A stretch of DNA of 5,061 nt from Chloroflexota bacterium (GTDB lineage Bacteria; Chloroflexota; Anaerolineae; B4-G1), in the NCBI GenBank assembly GCA_003648125.1, contig QMOE01000232.1, forward strand, positions 1 to 5,061, read 5' to 3'. Every line of letters begins with the position of its first letter. The stretch's first letter is position 1. Shown here in pieces: positions 1-5,061 of this stretch. The position numbers and the translations under genes were made by a program. The notes beneath the pieces were generated by a model, which was not told the DNA's origin, did no database searches, and worked only from the letters and a program-made list of their open reading frames with translations.

Positions 1-31
1 AGGCAGGCACTGAGATGTTGAAATTTGGTTA

Positions 32-57
32 CTACTCAGCCTGCGCTGGTTGAGTAG
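32..57. repeat. Short inverted repeat, degenerate copy of repeat end
   Basis: The segment 32-41 (CTACTCAGCC) can pair with 48-57 (GGTTGAGTAG) around a 6-base loop, using nine Watson-Crick pairs and one G-U pair. The 32-41 half also differs by only one base from 164-173 (CTACTCAACC). It is therefore best read as a partial, decayed third copy of the outer end of the repeat unit found at 48-80 and 131-173. No T-run follows it, so it is not a terminator. Its function is unknown. Confidence 0.5.
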
Positions 58-80
58 CGGCGAAGTTGCGTATCGAAACC
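48..80 (+). repeat. Dispersed repeat unit, left copy of inverted pair
   Basis: This 33-base unit begins GGTTGAGTAGC (48-58) and ends GCGTATCGAAACC (68-80). Both ends are found exactly, in reverse complement, in the unit at 131-173. The 9-base core (59-67) differs from the other copy. The end sequences resemble a class of short intergenic repeats with a 'GGTTGAGTAG...GTATCGAAACC' appearance that I recall from many environmental genomes. That link is from memory and needs a search. Direct observation supports only that two inverted copies with conserved ends and different cores lie here. Confidence 0.7.
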
Positions 81-103
81 CTTGTACTGAGCCTGTCGAA
101 GTG
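81..103 (-). repeat. Second repeat-like motif in the spacer (CTTCGACAGGCTCAG type)
   Basis: Read on the minus strand, this segment contains CTTCGACAGGCTCAGTACAA. It closely resembles a very common dispersed intergenic motif of environmental bacterial genomes ('CTTCGACAGGCTCAG...'). It abuts the end of the left repeat unit exactly at base 80/81, as if the two were parts of one composite element. The family assignment is recollection. Only the adjacency and the sequence are seen here. Confidence 0.5.
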
Positions 104-130
104 AAGCAGGTGATGCAAATGGGATCGCGT

Positions 131-173
131 GGTTTCGATACGCCGCCACAAAAAGCGTGGCGGCTACTCAACC
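131..173 (-). repeat. Dispersed repeat unit, right copy, with internal hairpin
   Basis: This 43-base unit is in the opposite orientation to 48-80. Bases 131-143 pair perfectly with 68-80 (13 bp) and 163-173 pair perfectly with 48-58 (11 bp). Its core is longer than the left copy's and forms its own perfect 8-bp hairpin: GCCGCCAC (142-149) with GTGGCGGC (157-164), loop AAAAAGC. The transcript of alr, if started upstream, would carry this hairpin about 70 bases before the start codon. No U-tract follows, so an intrinsic terminator is unlikely. An open frame of alr extends back through this unit from a GTG at 129, but that extension is repeat DNA, not protein-coding. Confidence 0.7.
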
Positions 174-223
174 GACGCTCGCTTCACTGGAGTGTCCAGT
201 AGCAAAATCCTGCCAATCGTTCG

Positions 224-229
224 AAGGAG
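224..229 (+). promoter_or_regulatory. Shine-Dalgarno of alr
   Basis: AAGGAG lies 7 bases upstream of the GTG at 237. This ribosome binding site decides the alr start in favour of 237 over the upstream in-frame GTG at 129. I saw no convincing -10/-35 pair between the repeat (ends 173) and this site, so the alr promoter may lie upstream of or inside the repeat region. Confidence 0.75.
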
Positions 230-236
230 CGCAAAC

Positions 237-1403
237 GTGAAACTGAACAACGTTTTAACCTGGGCCGAGATTGACCTGGACGCCATCGCCTTTAACGCCG
301 CCGGCCTAAAAGCCCGCGCCGGAGGAAAAGCCGAACTGATGGTCACCGTCAAGGCGAACGGGTACGGCCACGGGGCGGTGCAAGTAGCGCGAGCGGCACT
401 GGAAGGCGGCGCGACCCGCCTGGCGGTGCATCGCGCGTTGGAGGGCGTGCAACTGCGCCAGGCCGGCATCACCGCCCCCATTCTCGTCATGGGCTACACT
501 CTGCCCGCCGTATCGGAGCGCGTCGTGCGCTGGAACCTGACTCCCACGGTCAACAGCCAGCCCCAGGCCGAAGCGCTCTCGGCAGCGGCCGTCGCCGCGG
601 GCAAGATGCTGCCCATCCACGTCAAAATAGATACCGGCATGGGCCGCTACGGCCTCCTGCCCGACGAGGCGCTCGGTTTCGTGCGCTTCTTGAGTCAGTT
701 GCCGGGCCTGGTGTTGGAGGGGTTATACACTCACCACGCCGTGGCCGACCTGGCCGACAAGAGCTTTACCCGCCACCAGTTTGGCCTCTATATGAACGTG
801 GTGGAACAATTGGAGGCAGCGGGGTTCACCTTCCCACTCAAACACGTATCCAACAGCGCCACCACGCTCGACCTGCCAGAGATGGCGCTGGATATGCTGC
901 GCTGCGGTATTGCCTTGTATGGGCTGCGTCCTTCGGGCGAGGTAGAGCCGGTCATTCCACTACGCCCGGCCCTGACGCTCAAGAGCCGGGTGGTCCGCGT
1001 GCGCACGTTGCCCGCCGGGGCCAGCATCAGCTACGGCCGGACGTACATCACGGAGAAGCCCACCCGCGTGGCGCTCGTCCCAGTCGGCTACGGCGACGGC
1101 TATCACCGCATCCTCTCCAATCGCGGCGCAGTGCTGATCCACGGCCAGCGCGCGCCCATCGTCGGGCGCGTGTGTATGGATCAGTTCGTCGTAGACGTGA
1201 ATCACATCCCCGATGTCCAATTACACGACGAGGTGGTGCTGGTGGGCCGGCAGGGAGAGGGACACATCCCAGCCGAAGAAGTCGCCCGCTGGGCCGAGAC
1301 GATCAACTATGAGGTGACAACCGGTCTGCTGCCGCGAGTAGTACGCGTTTACATCAAGGGGGGAGAAATTGCCGGTCTAGAATCCTTGCTCCCTCTTGAA
1401 TGA
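237..1403 (+). CDS. alr: Alanine racemase (PLP-dependent)
   Basis: The enzyme interconverts L- and D-alanine in the cytoplasm and supplies D-alanine for peptidoglycan. From the GTG at 237 the protein has 388 residues, normal for the family. The N-terminal TIM-barrel carries the PLP lysine K39 in VTVKANGYGHG, matching Lys39 numbering of the well-studied Geobacillus enzyme. K130 in VKIDTGMGRYG corresponds to the carbamylated lysine, and R137 follows in the same motif. R222 (MLRCGIALYG) is the PLP-nitrogen arginine. The C-terminal beta domain has the second catalytic base Y266 (ISYGRTY) and the conserved Met-Asp of VCMDQ (M314). All key residues are present and the frame is intact. The start is chosen for its AAGGAG Shine-Dalgarno and because the upstream frame reads repeat DNA. 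A 114-base gap separates it from the next gene. Confidence 0.96.
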   Translation: MKLNNVLTWAEIDLDAIAFNAAGLKARAGGKAELMVTVKANGYGHGAVQVARAALEGGATRLAVHRALEGVQLRQAGITAPILVMGYTLPAVSERVVRWNLTPTVNSQPQAEALSAAAVAAGKMLPIHVKIDTGMGRYGLLPDEALGFVRFLSQLPGLVLEGLYTHHAVADLADKSFTRHQFGLYMNVVEQLEAAGFTFPLKHVSNSATTLDLPEMALDMLRCGIALYGLRPSGEVEPVIPLRPALTLKSRVVRVRTLPAGASISYGRTYITEKPTRVALVPVGYGDGYHRILSNRGAVLIHGQRAPIVGRVCMDQFVVDVNHIPDVQLHDEVVLVGRQGEGHIPAEEVARWAETINYEVTTGLLPRVVRVYIKGGEIAGLESLLPLE

Positions 1404-1450
1404 CACCACCCGTAGCAAAAGTTGAAACGGTGGTACAGAACGCGAAATGC

Positions 1451-1476
1451 AGTATAATAGTGATCATACTCTGATC
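1451..1476. promoter_or_regulatory. Candidate operator over the -10 box
   Basis: AGTAT (1451-1455) and ATACT (1466-1470) form the ends of a 20-base imperfect palindrome that contains the TATAAT box; 7 of 10 positions pair. In addition, TGATC occurs at 1461-1465 and 1472-1476, an 11-base period close to one helical turn. Toxin-antitoxin modules are commonly autoregulated by binding to palindromes over their own promoter, so an operator is plausible. The binding protein is not identified. DUF433 proteins have been proposed to have a helix-turn-helix-like fold, which would fit. Confidence 0.35.
1453..1458 (+). promoter_or_regulatory. Candidate -10 box for the DUF433/DUF5615/gatB unit
   Basis: A perfect TATAAT sits 60 bases before the antitoxin-like start codon in the alr-DUF433 gap. 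The -35 is poor: no TTGACA-like hexamer lies at 16-18 bases, and the TTGAAA at 1422-1427 is 25 bases away, which is too far. The local drop in GC supports a promoter, but this is a prediction. If used, it would be expected to drive the two small genes and, through the overlaps, gatB. Confidence 0.5.
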
Positions 1477-1517
1477 GCCGCTTGGAGAGGCCAAATACGG
1501 TGGGGAGGGTGCAATCG

Positions 1518-1751
1518 ATGGAGCGAATCGTATGTAATCCTAATATTCTAGGTGGCAAACCTGTCGTTCGTGGCACGCGCATCTCGGTGCAATTTCTCCT
1601 CGAGCTTCTTGGCGCTGGGATGTCTATTTCTGAGATTCTTGGAGAGTACCCGCATCTAGAGCGAGAAGATATACTGGCGGCTATTCACTATGCAGCCCAA
1701 ACCATTGCAAACGAACAAGTTTTCGTCTCTTTTGAGGCTGTGCCAGCGTGA
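1518..1751 (+). CDS. DUF433 family protein, likely antitoxin partner
   Basis: A 77-residue protein of the DUF433 family, recognised by its N-terminal signature MERIVCNPNILGGKPVVRGT (residues 1-20). It continues with RISVQFLLELLGAGMSISEI and a PHLEREDILAAIHYA segment typical of these winged-helix-like small proteins. DUF433 genes are very often paired with a DUF5615 PIN-like gene, and the pair is commonly viewed as a toxin-antitoxin module. The cognate role is inferred, not shown. The ATG at 1518 is chosen because GGGGAGGG (1502-1509) lies 8 bases upstream and the family signature starts there. In-frame TTG (1482) and GTG (1500) codons upstream would add unconserved residues. Its stop overlaps the next start by 4 bases (GTGA, 1748-1751). 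Bases 1621-1740 are about 45% GC, clearly below the flanking genes, suggesting acquisition by transfer. Confidence 0.88.
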   Translation: MERIVCNPNILGGKPVVRGTRISVQFLLELLGAGMSISEILGEYPHLEREDILAAIHYAAQTIANEQVFVSFEAVPA

Positions 1752-2110
1752 AATTCCTGGTAGACGAGAACATCGCTGGCTCAGTAACCAGGTTGCTGCA
1801 AAGCCAGGGACACGATGTTAAAGTTGTGCAGCAAGCCGGATTAACTGGCGCTGACGATGATACCCTCATCCAGATGGCGCTGGAGGAAGGGCGCATTATT
1901 GTCACCCACGACAAGGACTTTGGCGCTATTCTGCATTATCCTTTGAAACAACATGGCGGTGTCATCTTGCTACGTTTGCATCGCCCGACGCCCCAGAACG
2001 CGGTCAAGGCTCTCGAACGAGTATTAGCCACGGTATCCAAAGATCGAATAATGGGGCGCGTTGTCGTTGTCGAAGATGCCCGCATTCGCGTGAGTGGAGA
2101 GAGAGGGTGA
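1748..2110 (+). CDS. DUF5615 PIN-like protein, likely toxin/ribonuclease partner
   Basis: A 120-residue protein of the DUF5615 (Mut7-C/PIN-like) family. Seen features are the N-terminal FLVDEN (D6, E7), a central acidic patch GADDDTL (D36-D38), and THDKDFG (D55, D57). These are the acidic positions expected to bind metal in PIN-like nucleases. GVILLRL and a final [11 protein letters not shown] strand complete the fold. RNase activity is inferred from the fold, not demonstrated for this protein. It starts with GTG overlapping the DUF433 stop by 4 bases, with GAGG (1734-1737) 10 bases upstream, so translation is probably coupled. The C-terminal residues GERG are encoded by the purine-rich stretch that also serves as the gatB Shine-Dalgarno. 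Its stop overlaps the gatB GTG by 4 bases. No inactivating change is visible. Confidence 0.87.
   Translation: MKFLVDENIAGSVTRLLQSQGHDVKVVQQAGLTGADDDTLIQMALEEGRIIVTHDKDFGAILHYPLKQHGGVILLRLHRPTPQNAVKALERVLATVSKDRIMGRVVVVEDARIRVSGERG
2096..2099 (+). promoter_or_regulatory. Shine-Dalgarno of gatB inside the PIN-like gene
   Basis: GGAG, within the purine run GGAGAGAGAGGG, lies 7 bases before the gatB GTG at 2107. The site is inside the last codons of the upstream PIN-like gene, so ribosomes finishing that gene could re-initiate directly at gatB. Confidence 0.65.
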
Positions 2111-3564
2111 CCCACTACGAACCCGTCATCGGCCTGGAAGTCCACGCCCAAATCCACACCAAATCCAAAATGTTCTGCTCCTGCCCGGTGGTGGAGGATA
2201 CCGGCGATCTGCCCCCCAACACCTACGTCTGTCCGGTCTGCACGGGTATGCCTGGGGTGCTGCCGGTGATCAACCGCCGCGCGGTCGAGATGGCTATCAT
2301 GGCCGGGCTGGCGCTCCACTGCCAGGTTTCACCCGTCACCCGCTTTGCCCGCAAGTCCTACTTTTACCCCGACCTGCCCAAGGGGTATCAAATCTCCCAA
2401 TACACCCCCGTGTTCCCCCCGCTGACGGTGAACGGCTACCTGGAGGTCGAGACCGAGGCGGGCGTCAAGCGCGTGGGCGTCAACCGCGCCCACCTGGAGG
2501 AGGACGCCGGTAAACTGTACCACAGAGGCGACGCCAGTCTGGTGGATTTGAACCGCGCCGGCGTGCCGCTCTTGGAGATCGTCAGCGAACCCGACATGCG
2601 CTCCGCCGAAGAAGCGCTGGCTTATGCAACCAAGTTGCACGCCTATCTCGTCTACCTGGGCGTCAACCCGGGCGATATGGAAAAGGGGATGATGCGCTTC
2701 GAGGCCAACATCAGCGTGCGCCCCGCCGGCTCTGACGTGATGAACCCGCGCCACGAGATCAAGAACCTCAACTCTTTCCGCGCCCTGGCCCGTTCAGTGG
2801 ATTATGAAATCGAACATCAAATCGCCACACTGGAAGCCGGCGGCGCCATCGTCCAGCAGACAATGGGCTGGGACGAGGCGCGCGGGGTCACGGTGCCCCA
2901 GCGCGGCAAGGAGCAGGCCGACGATTACCGTTACTTCCCAGAACCTGACCTGCCGATTATAGAGATCAGCCACGAGTGGGTGGAGGAATTACGGGCGCAA
3001 CTGCCGGAACTGCCCGATGCCAAGCGCGCCCGCTTCATCGCCGATTACAAGTTGAGCGACTATGACGCCGGCGTGCTGGTCAGCGACAAGCGGGTGGCCG
3101 ATTATTTCGAGGCCGCCATCGCCGCCGGCAAAATCGCCCCCAAGTCAATCGCCAACTGGATCACCGGAGAGCTATTCCGGCTGATGAAAGAAGCAGGGCA
3201 AAATGTCGCCGATCTATCGGTCTCGCCCCCAGCGCTGGCAGACCTGATCGGATTGGTCGAGGCTGGCGACATCAACCTCAACACGGGTAAAGAGGTACTG
3301 GCCGAAATGTTCGCCAGTGGTCACAGCGGGCAGCAGATCGTGGATGAGCGCGGGCTGGCGCAAATCTCTGATACGGCCGCTCTGGAAAAGATCGCCGCCC
3401 AAGTACTGGAGGAAAACCCCGAGCAGGTGAGCAAGTACCTGAGCGGCAAAGTACAACTCATCGGTTGGCTGATGGGCCAGGTGATGAAGGCCACCCAGGG
3501 CAAGGCGAATCCCCAGGTGGTACGGGAGATGCTAAAAATCCAATTGGAGGCCCGGCGAGGCTGA
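2107..3564 (+). CDS. gatB: Aspartyl/glutamyl-tRNA amidotransferase subunit B
   Basis: GatB is the tRNA-binding and kinase-like subunit of GatCAB. The complex phosphorylates and amidates Glu-tRNA(Gln) or Asp-tRNA(Asn) in organisms lacking the direct synthetases. The 485-residue protein is full length. It shows the N-terminal GLEVH (E11, H13), [17 protein letters not shown] (83-99), HLEEDAGK (129-136), [15 protein letters not shown] (149-163), [10 protein letters not shown] (197-206), [10 protein letters not shown] and DYRYFPEPD (about 272-280). A C-terminal YqeY-like tRNA-binding domain follows, ending [16 protein letters not shown]24, C26, C42 and C45 form a CxC...CxxC set that probably binds zinc. 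Some GatB proteins have this set and others lack it. The GTG start overlaps the PIN-like gene stop by 4 bases. No gatA or gatC is in the window, so the other subunits must be encoded elsewhere. Confidence 0.96.
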   Translation: MTHYEPVIGLEVHAQIHTKSKMFCSCPVVEDTGDLPPNTYVCPVCTGMPGVLPVINRRAVEMAIMAGLALHCQVSPVTRFARKSYFYPDLPKGYQISQYTPVFPPLTVNGYLEVETEAGVKRVGVNRAHLEEDAGKLYHRGDASLVDLNRAGVPLLEIVSEPDMRSAEEALAYATKLHAYLVYLGVNPGDMEKGMMRFEANISVRPAGSDVMNPRHEIKNLNSFRALARSVDYEIEHQIATLEAGGAIVQQTMGWDEARGVTVPQRGKEQADDYRYFPEPDLPIIEISHEWVEELRAQLPELPDAKRARFIADYKLSDYDAGVLVSDKRVADYFEAAIAAGKIAPKSIANWITGELFRLMKEAGQNVADLSVSPPALADLIGLVEAGDINLNTGKEVLAEMFASGHSGQQIVDERGLAQISDTAALEKIAAQVLEENPEQVSKYLSGKVQLIGWLMGQVMKATQGKANPQVVREMLKIQLEARRG

Positions 3565-3615
3565 GAACCGAGAGCGGGCCGAAGTTTGTCATAGCCGAAA
3601 CGTGCTGTGTGTCAC

Positions 3616-3644
3616 TGGTTATACCTGCGCAAAGCGGCTATACT
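3616..3644 (+). promoter_or_regulatory. Weak promoter candidate for the glutamate dehydrogenase
   Basis: The 170-base gap between gatB and the dehydrogenase contains TATACT (3639-3644), which matches the -10 consensus at 5 of 6 positions. A poor -35, TGGTTA (3616-3621), lies 17 bases upstream and matches at 3 of 6. A second TATAC at 3620-3624 makes a direct repeat with the one at 3639-3643, 19 bases apart. The gap length suggests an independent promoter, but the match is weak. Nothing else clear (RNA gene, riboswitch, strong terminator) was seen in 3565-3734. Confidence 0.35.
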
Positions 3645-3722
3645 GCCCGTACAAGCAGAAAACGTGCGTAAAATCAGCCTTCATCGGAACCCGTGCCGAA
3701 ACAATCACTCTCACAATTAAAT

Positions 3723-3727
3723 GGAGG
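3723..3727 (+). promoter_or_regulatory. Shine-Dalgarno of the glutamate dehydrogenase
   Basis: GGAGG lies 7 bases upstream of the ATG at 3735. This decides the start over the earlier in-frame start at 3693, whose extra 14 residues look unrelated to the family and would include this site. Confidence 0.8.
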
Positions 3728-3734
3728 AACAAGC

Positions 3735-5021
3735 ATGTCAGAAAAACTGAACCCCTTTGCCATCGCGCAGCAACAGTTGGACCAGGCCGCCGAGATCATG
3801 GGCCTGGATCCGGCGACGCACGAGCTGTTGCGCTGGCCGATGCGTGAGATGCACGTCACGCTCCCGGTAAAAATGGACGACGGCACGACCAAAATCTTCC
3901 AAGGTTTCCGAGTTCAGTACAACGGCGCTCGCGGGCCAATGAAAGGAGGTATCCGCTACCATCCCGACGAGACCGTCAACACCGTCCGCGCTCTAGCCGC
4001 CTGGATGACCTGGAAATGCGCTGTGGCCAATATCCCACTGGGCGGCGGGAAAGGCGGCATCATCTGCAATCCCAAGGAGATGTCAGAGCGGGAATTGGAA
4101 CGGTTGAGCCGCGCCTACATCCGTCAAATCAACTGCATCCTGGGCGCGAACGTAGACGTGCCTGCACCTGACGTCGCCACCAACCCCAAGATCATGTCGT
4201 GGATGCTGGACGAGTACGAAACAATCGTAGGGTACCACACTCCCGGAATGATCACCGGGAAACCTCTGCCATTGGGCGGGTCAGCAGGCAGAGGCCCCGC
4301 CACAGGCGTCGGAGTCGTCGTCACAATCCGTGAAGCGTTCAAACGCCTGGGAATCGACGCCAAAACAACGACCGCCGCAATCCAGGGCTTTGGCAACGTG
4401 GCGCAATCCGCTGCCATCAATTACATAAATATGCTGGGCGGCAAAGTATTGTGCGTCGCTTGTTGGGACCATAAAGACCGTAAGGCTTACACCTACGTGA
4501 AAAAGGATGGGATTGATCCCACTTTCCTCGCAACCATCACTGATGATTACGGCAGCATAGATAAAGATGCCGCCATCAAAGCCGGCTACGAGATAAAAGA
4601 TGACAAGGCGTGGTTGAGCCTGGACGTAGACGTCCTTATTCCAGCCGCCATTGAGAACGTCATCACTGGACAAACAGTCGAGCAAATCTCCTCCAGCGTC
4701 AAGATACTGGCGGAAGCGGCCAATGGCCCTACAACCCCCGATGCCGACAAGGTACTAGATGAACGCGGCATATACGTCATCCCCGACTTTTTGTGCAACG
4801 CCGGTGGCGTGACTGTTTCTTACTTTGAACAAGTCCAGAACACATACAGCTACTACTGGGACGAGGAAACAGTCCACGAGCGGCTCGATAAGAAAATGAC
4901 CGCCGCCTTCCACGCCGTCCACGAAGCGGCGCAACAGCACAAGGTCAACAACCGCATGGGGGCCTACATCGTAGCCGTCGGCCGCGTGGCCGAGGCCTGC
5001 CATCTGCGCGGCTGGGTGTAA
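3735..5021 (+). CDS. gdhA: Glutamate dehydrogenase (Glu/Leu/Phe/Val family)
   Basis: The enzyme interconverts glutamate with 2-oxoglutarate and ammonia using NAD(P). The 428-residue length fits the hexameric short-chain GDH class. The N-terminal domain has K70 (GPMKGGIRYHP), K94 (WMTWKCAVANIP), catalytic K106 (PLGGGKGGI, the family signature) and catalytic D146 (VPAPDVATNP). Their spacings of 24, 12 and 40 residues equal those of K89, K113, K125 and D165 in Clostridium symbiosum GDH. The Rossmann domain has GFGNVA (218-223) and the strand CVACWDHKD (D245). The C-terminal part has NGPTTPDAD and NAGGVTVSYFEQ. GFGNVA has alanine where glycine is more usual, and the residues after the second strand are unusual, so cofactor choice cannot be read securely. 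Glutamate specificity over leucine or phenylalanine is inferred from overall resemblance. It probably has its own promoter in the preceding gap. Confidence 0.93.
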   Translation: MSEKLNPFAIAQQQLDQAAEIMGLDPATHELLRWPMREMHVTLPVKMDDGTTKIFQGFRVQYNGARGPMKGGIRYHPDETVNTVRALAAWMTWKCAVANIPLGGGKGGIICNPKEMSERELERLSRAYIRQINCILGANVDVPAPDVATNPKIMSWMLDEYETIVGYHTPGMITGKPLPLGGSAGRGPATGVGVVVTIREAFKRLGIDAKTTTAAIQGFGNVAQSAAINYINMLGGKVLCVACWDHKDRKAYTYVKKDGIDPTFLATITDDYGSIDKDAAIKAGYEIKDDKAWLSLDVDVLIPAAIENVITGQTVEQISSSVKILAEAANGPTTPDADKVLDERGIYVIPDFLCNAGGVTVSYFEQVQNTYSYYWDEETVHERLDKKMTAAFHAVHEAAQQHKVNNRMGAYIVAVGRVAEACHLRGWV

Positions 5022-5042
5022 ACCGAGACCCATCCAGCACTT

Positions 5043-5061
5043 GTCATTATGTCATTGCGAG
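5043..5061 (+). repeat. Start of a possible dispersed repeat, cut by window end
   Basis: The window ends in GTCATTGCGAG (5051-5061), preceded by another GTCATT at 5043-5048. GTCATTGCGAG is the beginning of a frequently seen intergenic repeat type ('GTCATTGCGAGCGAAGCGAAGCAATC'-like), as I recall it. Only 11 bases of it are present, so this is a low-confidence call. The 40-base tail after the dehydrogenase stop shows no terminator. Confidence 0.35.

Noticed and set aside
1..200. The inverted repeats considered as a CRISPR array, tRNA or attachment site
   Set aside because: There are only two full copies, in inverted orientation and with a single spacer. No cloverleaf or integrase is seen, so a dispersed repeat is the better explanation.
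1405..1434. ACCACC / GGTGGT inverted repeat just after the alr stop
   Set aside because: A 6-bp stem with an 18-base loop and no T-tract is not a credible intrinsic terminator.
2094..2513. 139-residue + strand open frame overlapping gatB
   Set aside because: It is a shadow frame of the strongly conserved gatB coding sequence. Its composition (Gly/Pro/Arg-rich) is typical of out-of-frame reading in GC-rich DNA.
3549..3580. Inverted repeat GGCCCG / CGGGCC around the gatB stop, considered as a terminator
   Set aside because: The stem is only 6 bp with a 20-base loop, and what follows (GAAGTTTGTC) is not a real T-run. It is too weak to call.
3594..3702. Direct repeat GCCGAAAC at 3594-3601 and 3695-3702
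   Set aside because: It is eight bases, about 100 bases apart, with no surrounding similarity, so it is likely chance.
3602..3847. Small + strand open frames across the gatB-dehydrogenase gap
   Set aside because: They have no good ribosome binding site, no recognisable protein features, and overlap the true dehydrogenase start. They look like chance frames.
3942..3950. AAAGGAGGT, a perfect anti-Shine-Dalgarno match, inside the dehydrogenase gene
   Set aside because: It encodes the conserved MKGG of the substrate-binding motif and no suitable start codon follows at the right distance, so it is not an internal translation start.
4281..4685. Minus-strand open frames opposite the dehydrogenase and other genes
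   Set aside because: All lie antisense to well-supported genes and show no family motifs. No supported minus-strand gene exists in the window.

Overview
This window looks like a piece of a GC-rich bacterial chromosome carrying ordinary metabolic genes, all on the + strand, with one small accessory insertion. The best guess for the source is a member of the Chloroflexota (Anaerolineae-like). This rests on the general look of the alanine racemase and glutamate dehydrogenase proteins and on the type of dispersed intergenic repeats. It is recollection of family resemblance, not a search result, so treat it as moderate to low confidence.

Layout: (a) 1-236 is non-coding and repeat-rich. Two inverted copies of a short repeat unit (48-80 and 131-173) surround a spacer that begins with a second repeat-like motif (81-103). 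(b) 237-1403 is a complete PLP-dependent alanine racemase (alr), starting at a GTG with a good Shine-Dalgarno. (c) 1404-1517 is a 114-base gap with a perfect TATAAT box embedded in an operator-like palindrome. (d) 1518-1751 and 1748-2110 are a DUF433 / DUF5615 (PIN-like) pair, an antitoxin-toxin type module that overlaps by 4 bases. (e) 2107-3564 is gatB, the B subunit of the tRNA amidotransferase, which overlaps the PIN-like gene by another 4 bases. (f) 3565-3734 is a 170-base intergenic gap with a weak promoter candidate. (g) 3735-5021 is a complete GLFV-family glutamate dehydrogenase. (h) 5022-5061 is a short tail ending in what looks like the first bases of another dispersed repeat.

How the genes fit together: alr supplies D-alanine for the cell wall. 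GatB helps convert Glu-tRNA(Gln) and Asp-tRNA(Asn) to the amidated forms using glutamine, which yields glutamate. Glutamate dehydrogenase interconverts glutamate and 2-oxoglutarate plus ammonia. This is a loose amino-acid/nitrogen theme, not an evident pathway operon. The most notable arrangement is that an essential translation gene (gatB) is physically coupled, by stop/start overlap, to a lower-GC toxin-antitoxin-like pair. It probably depends at least partly on that pair's promoter and translation. I do not see a clearly new multi-gene system here. The points most worth following are the TA-gatB coupling, its candidate operator, and the composite inverted repeat upstream of alr.
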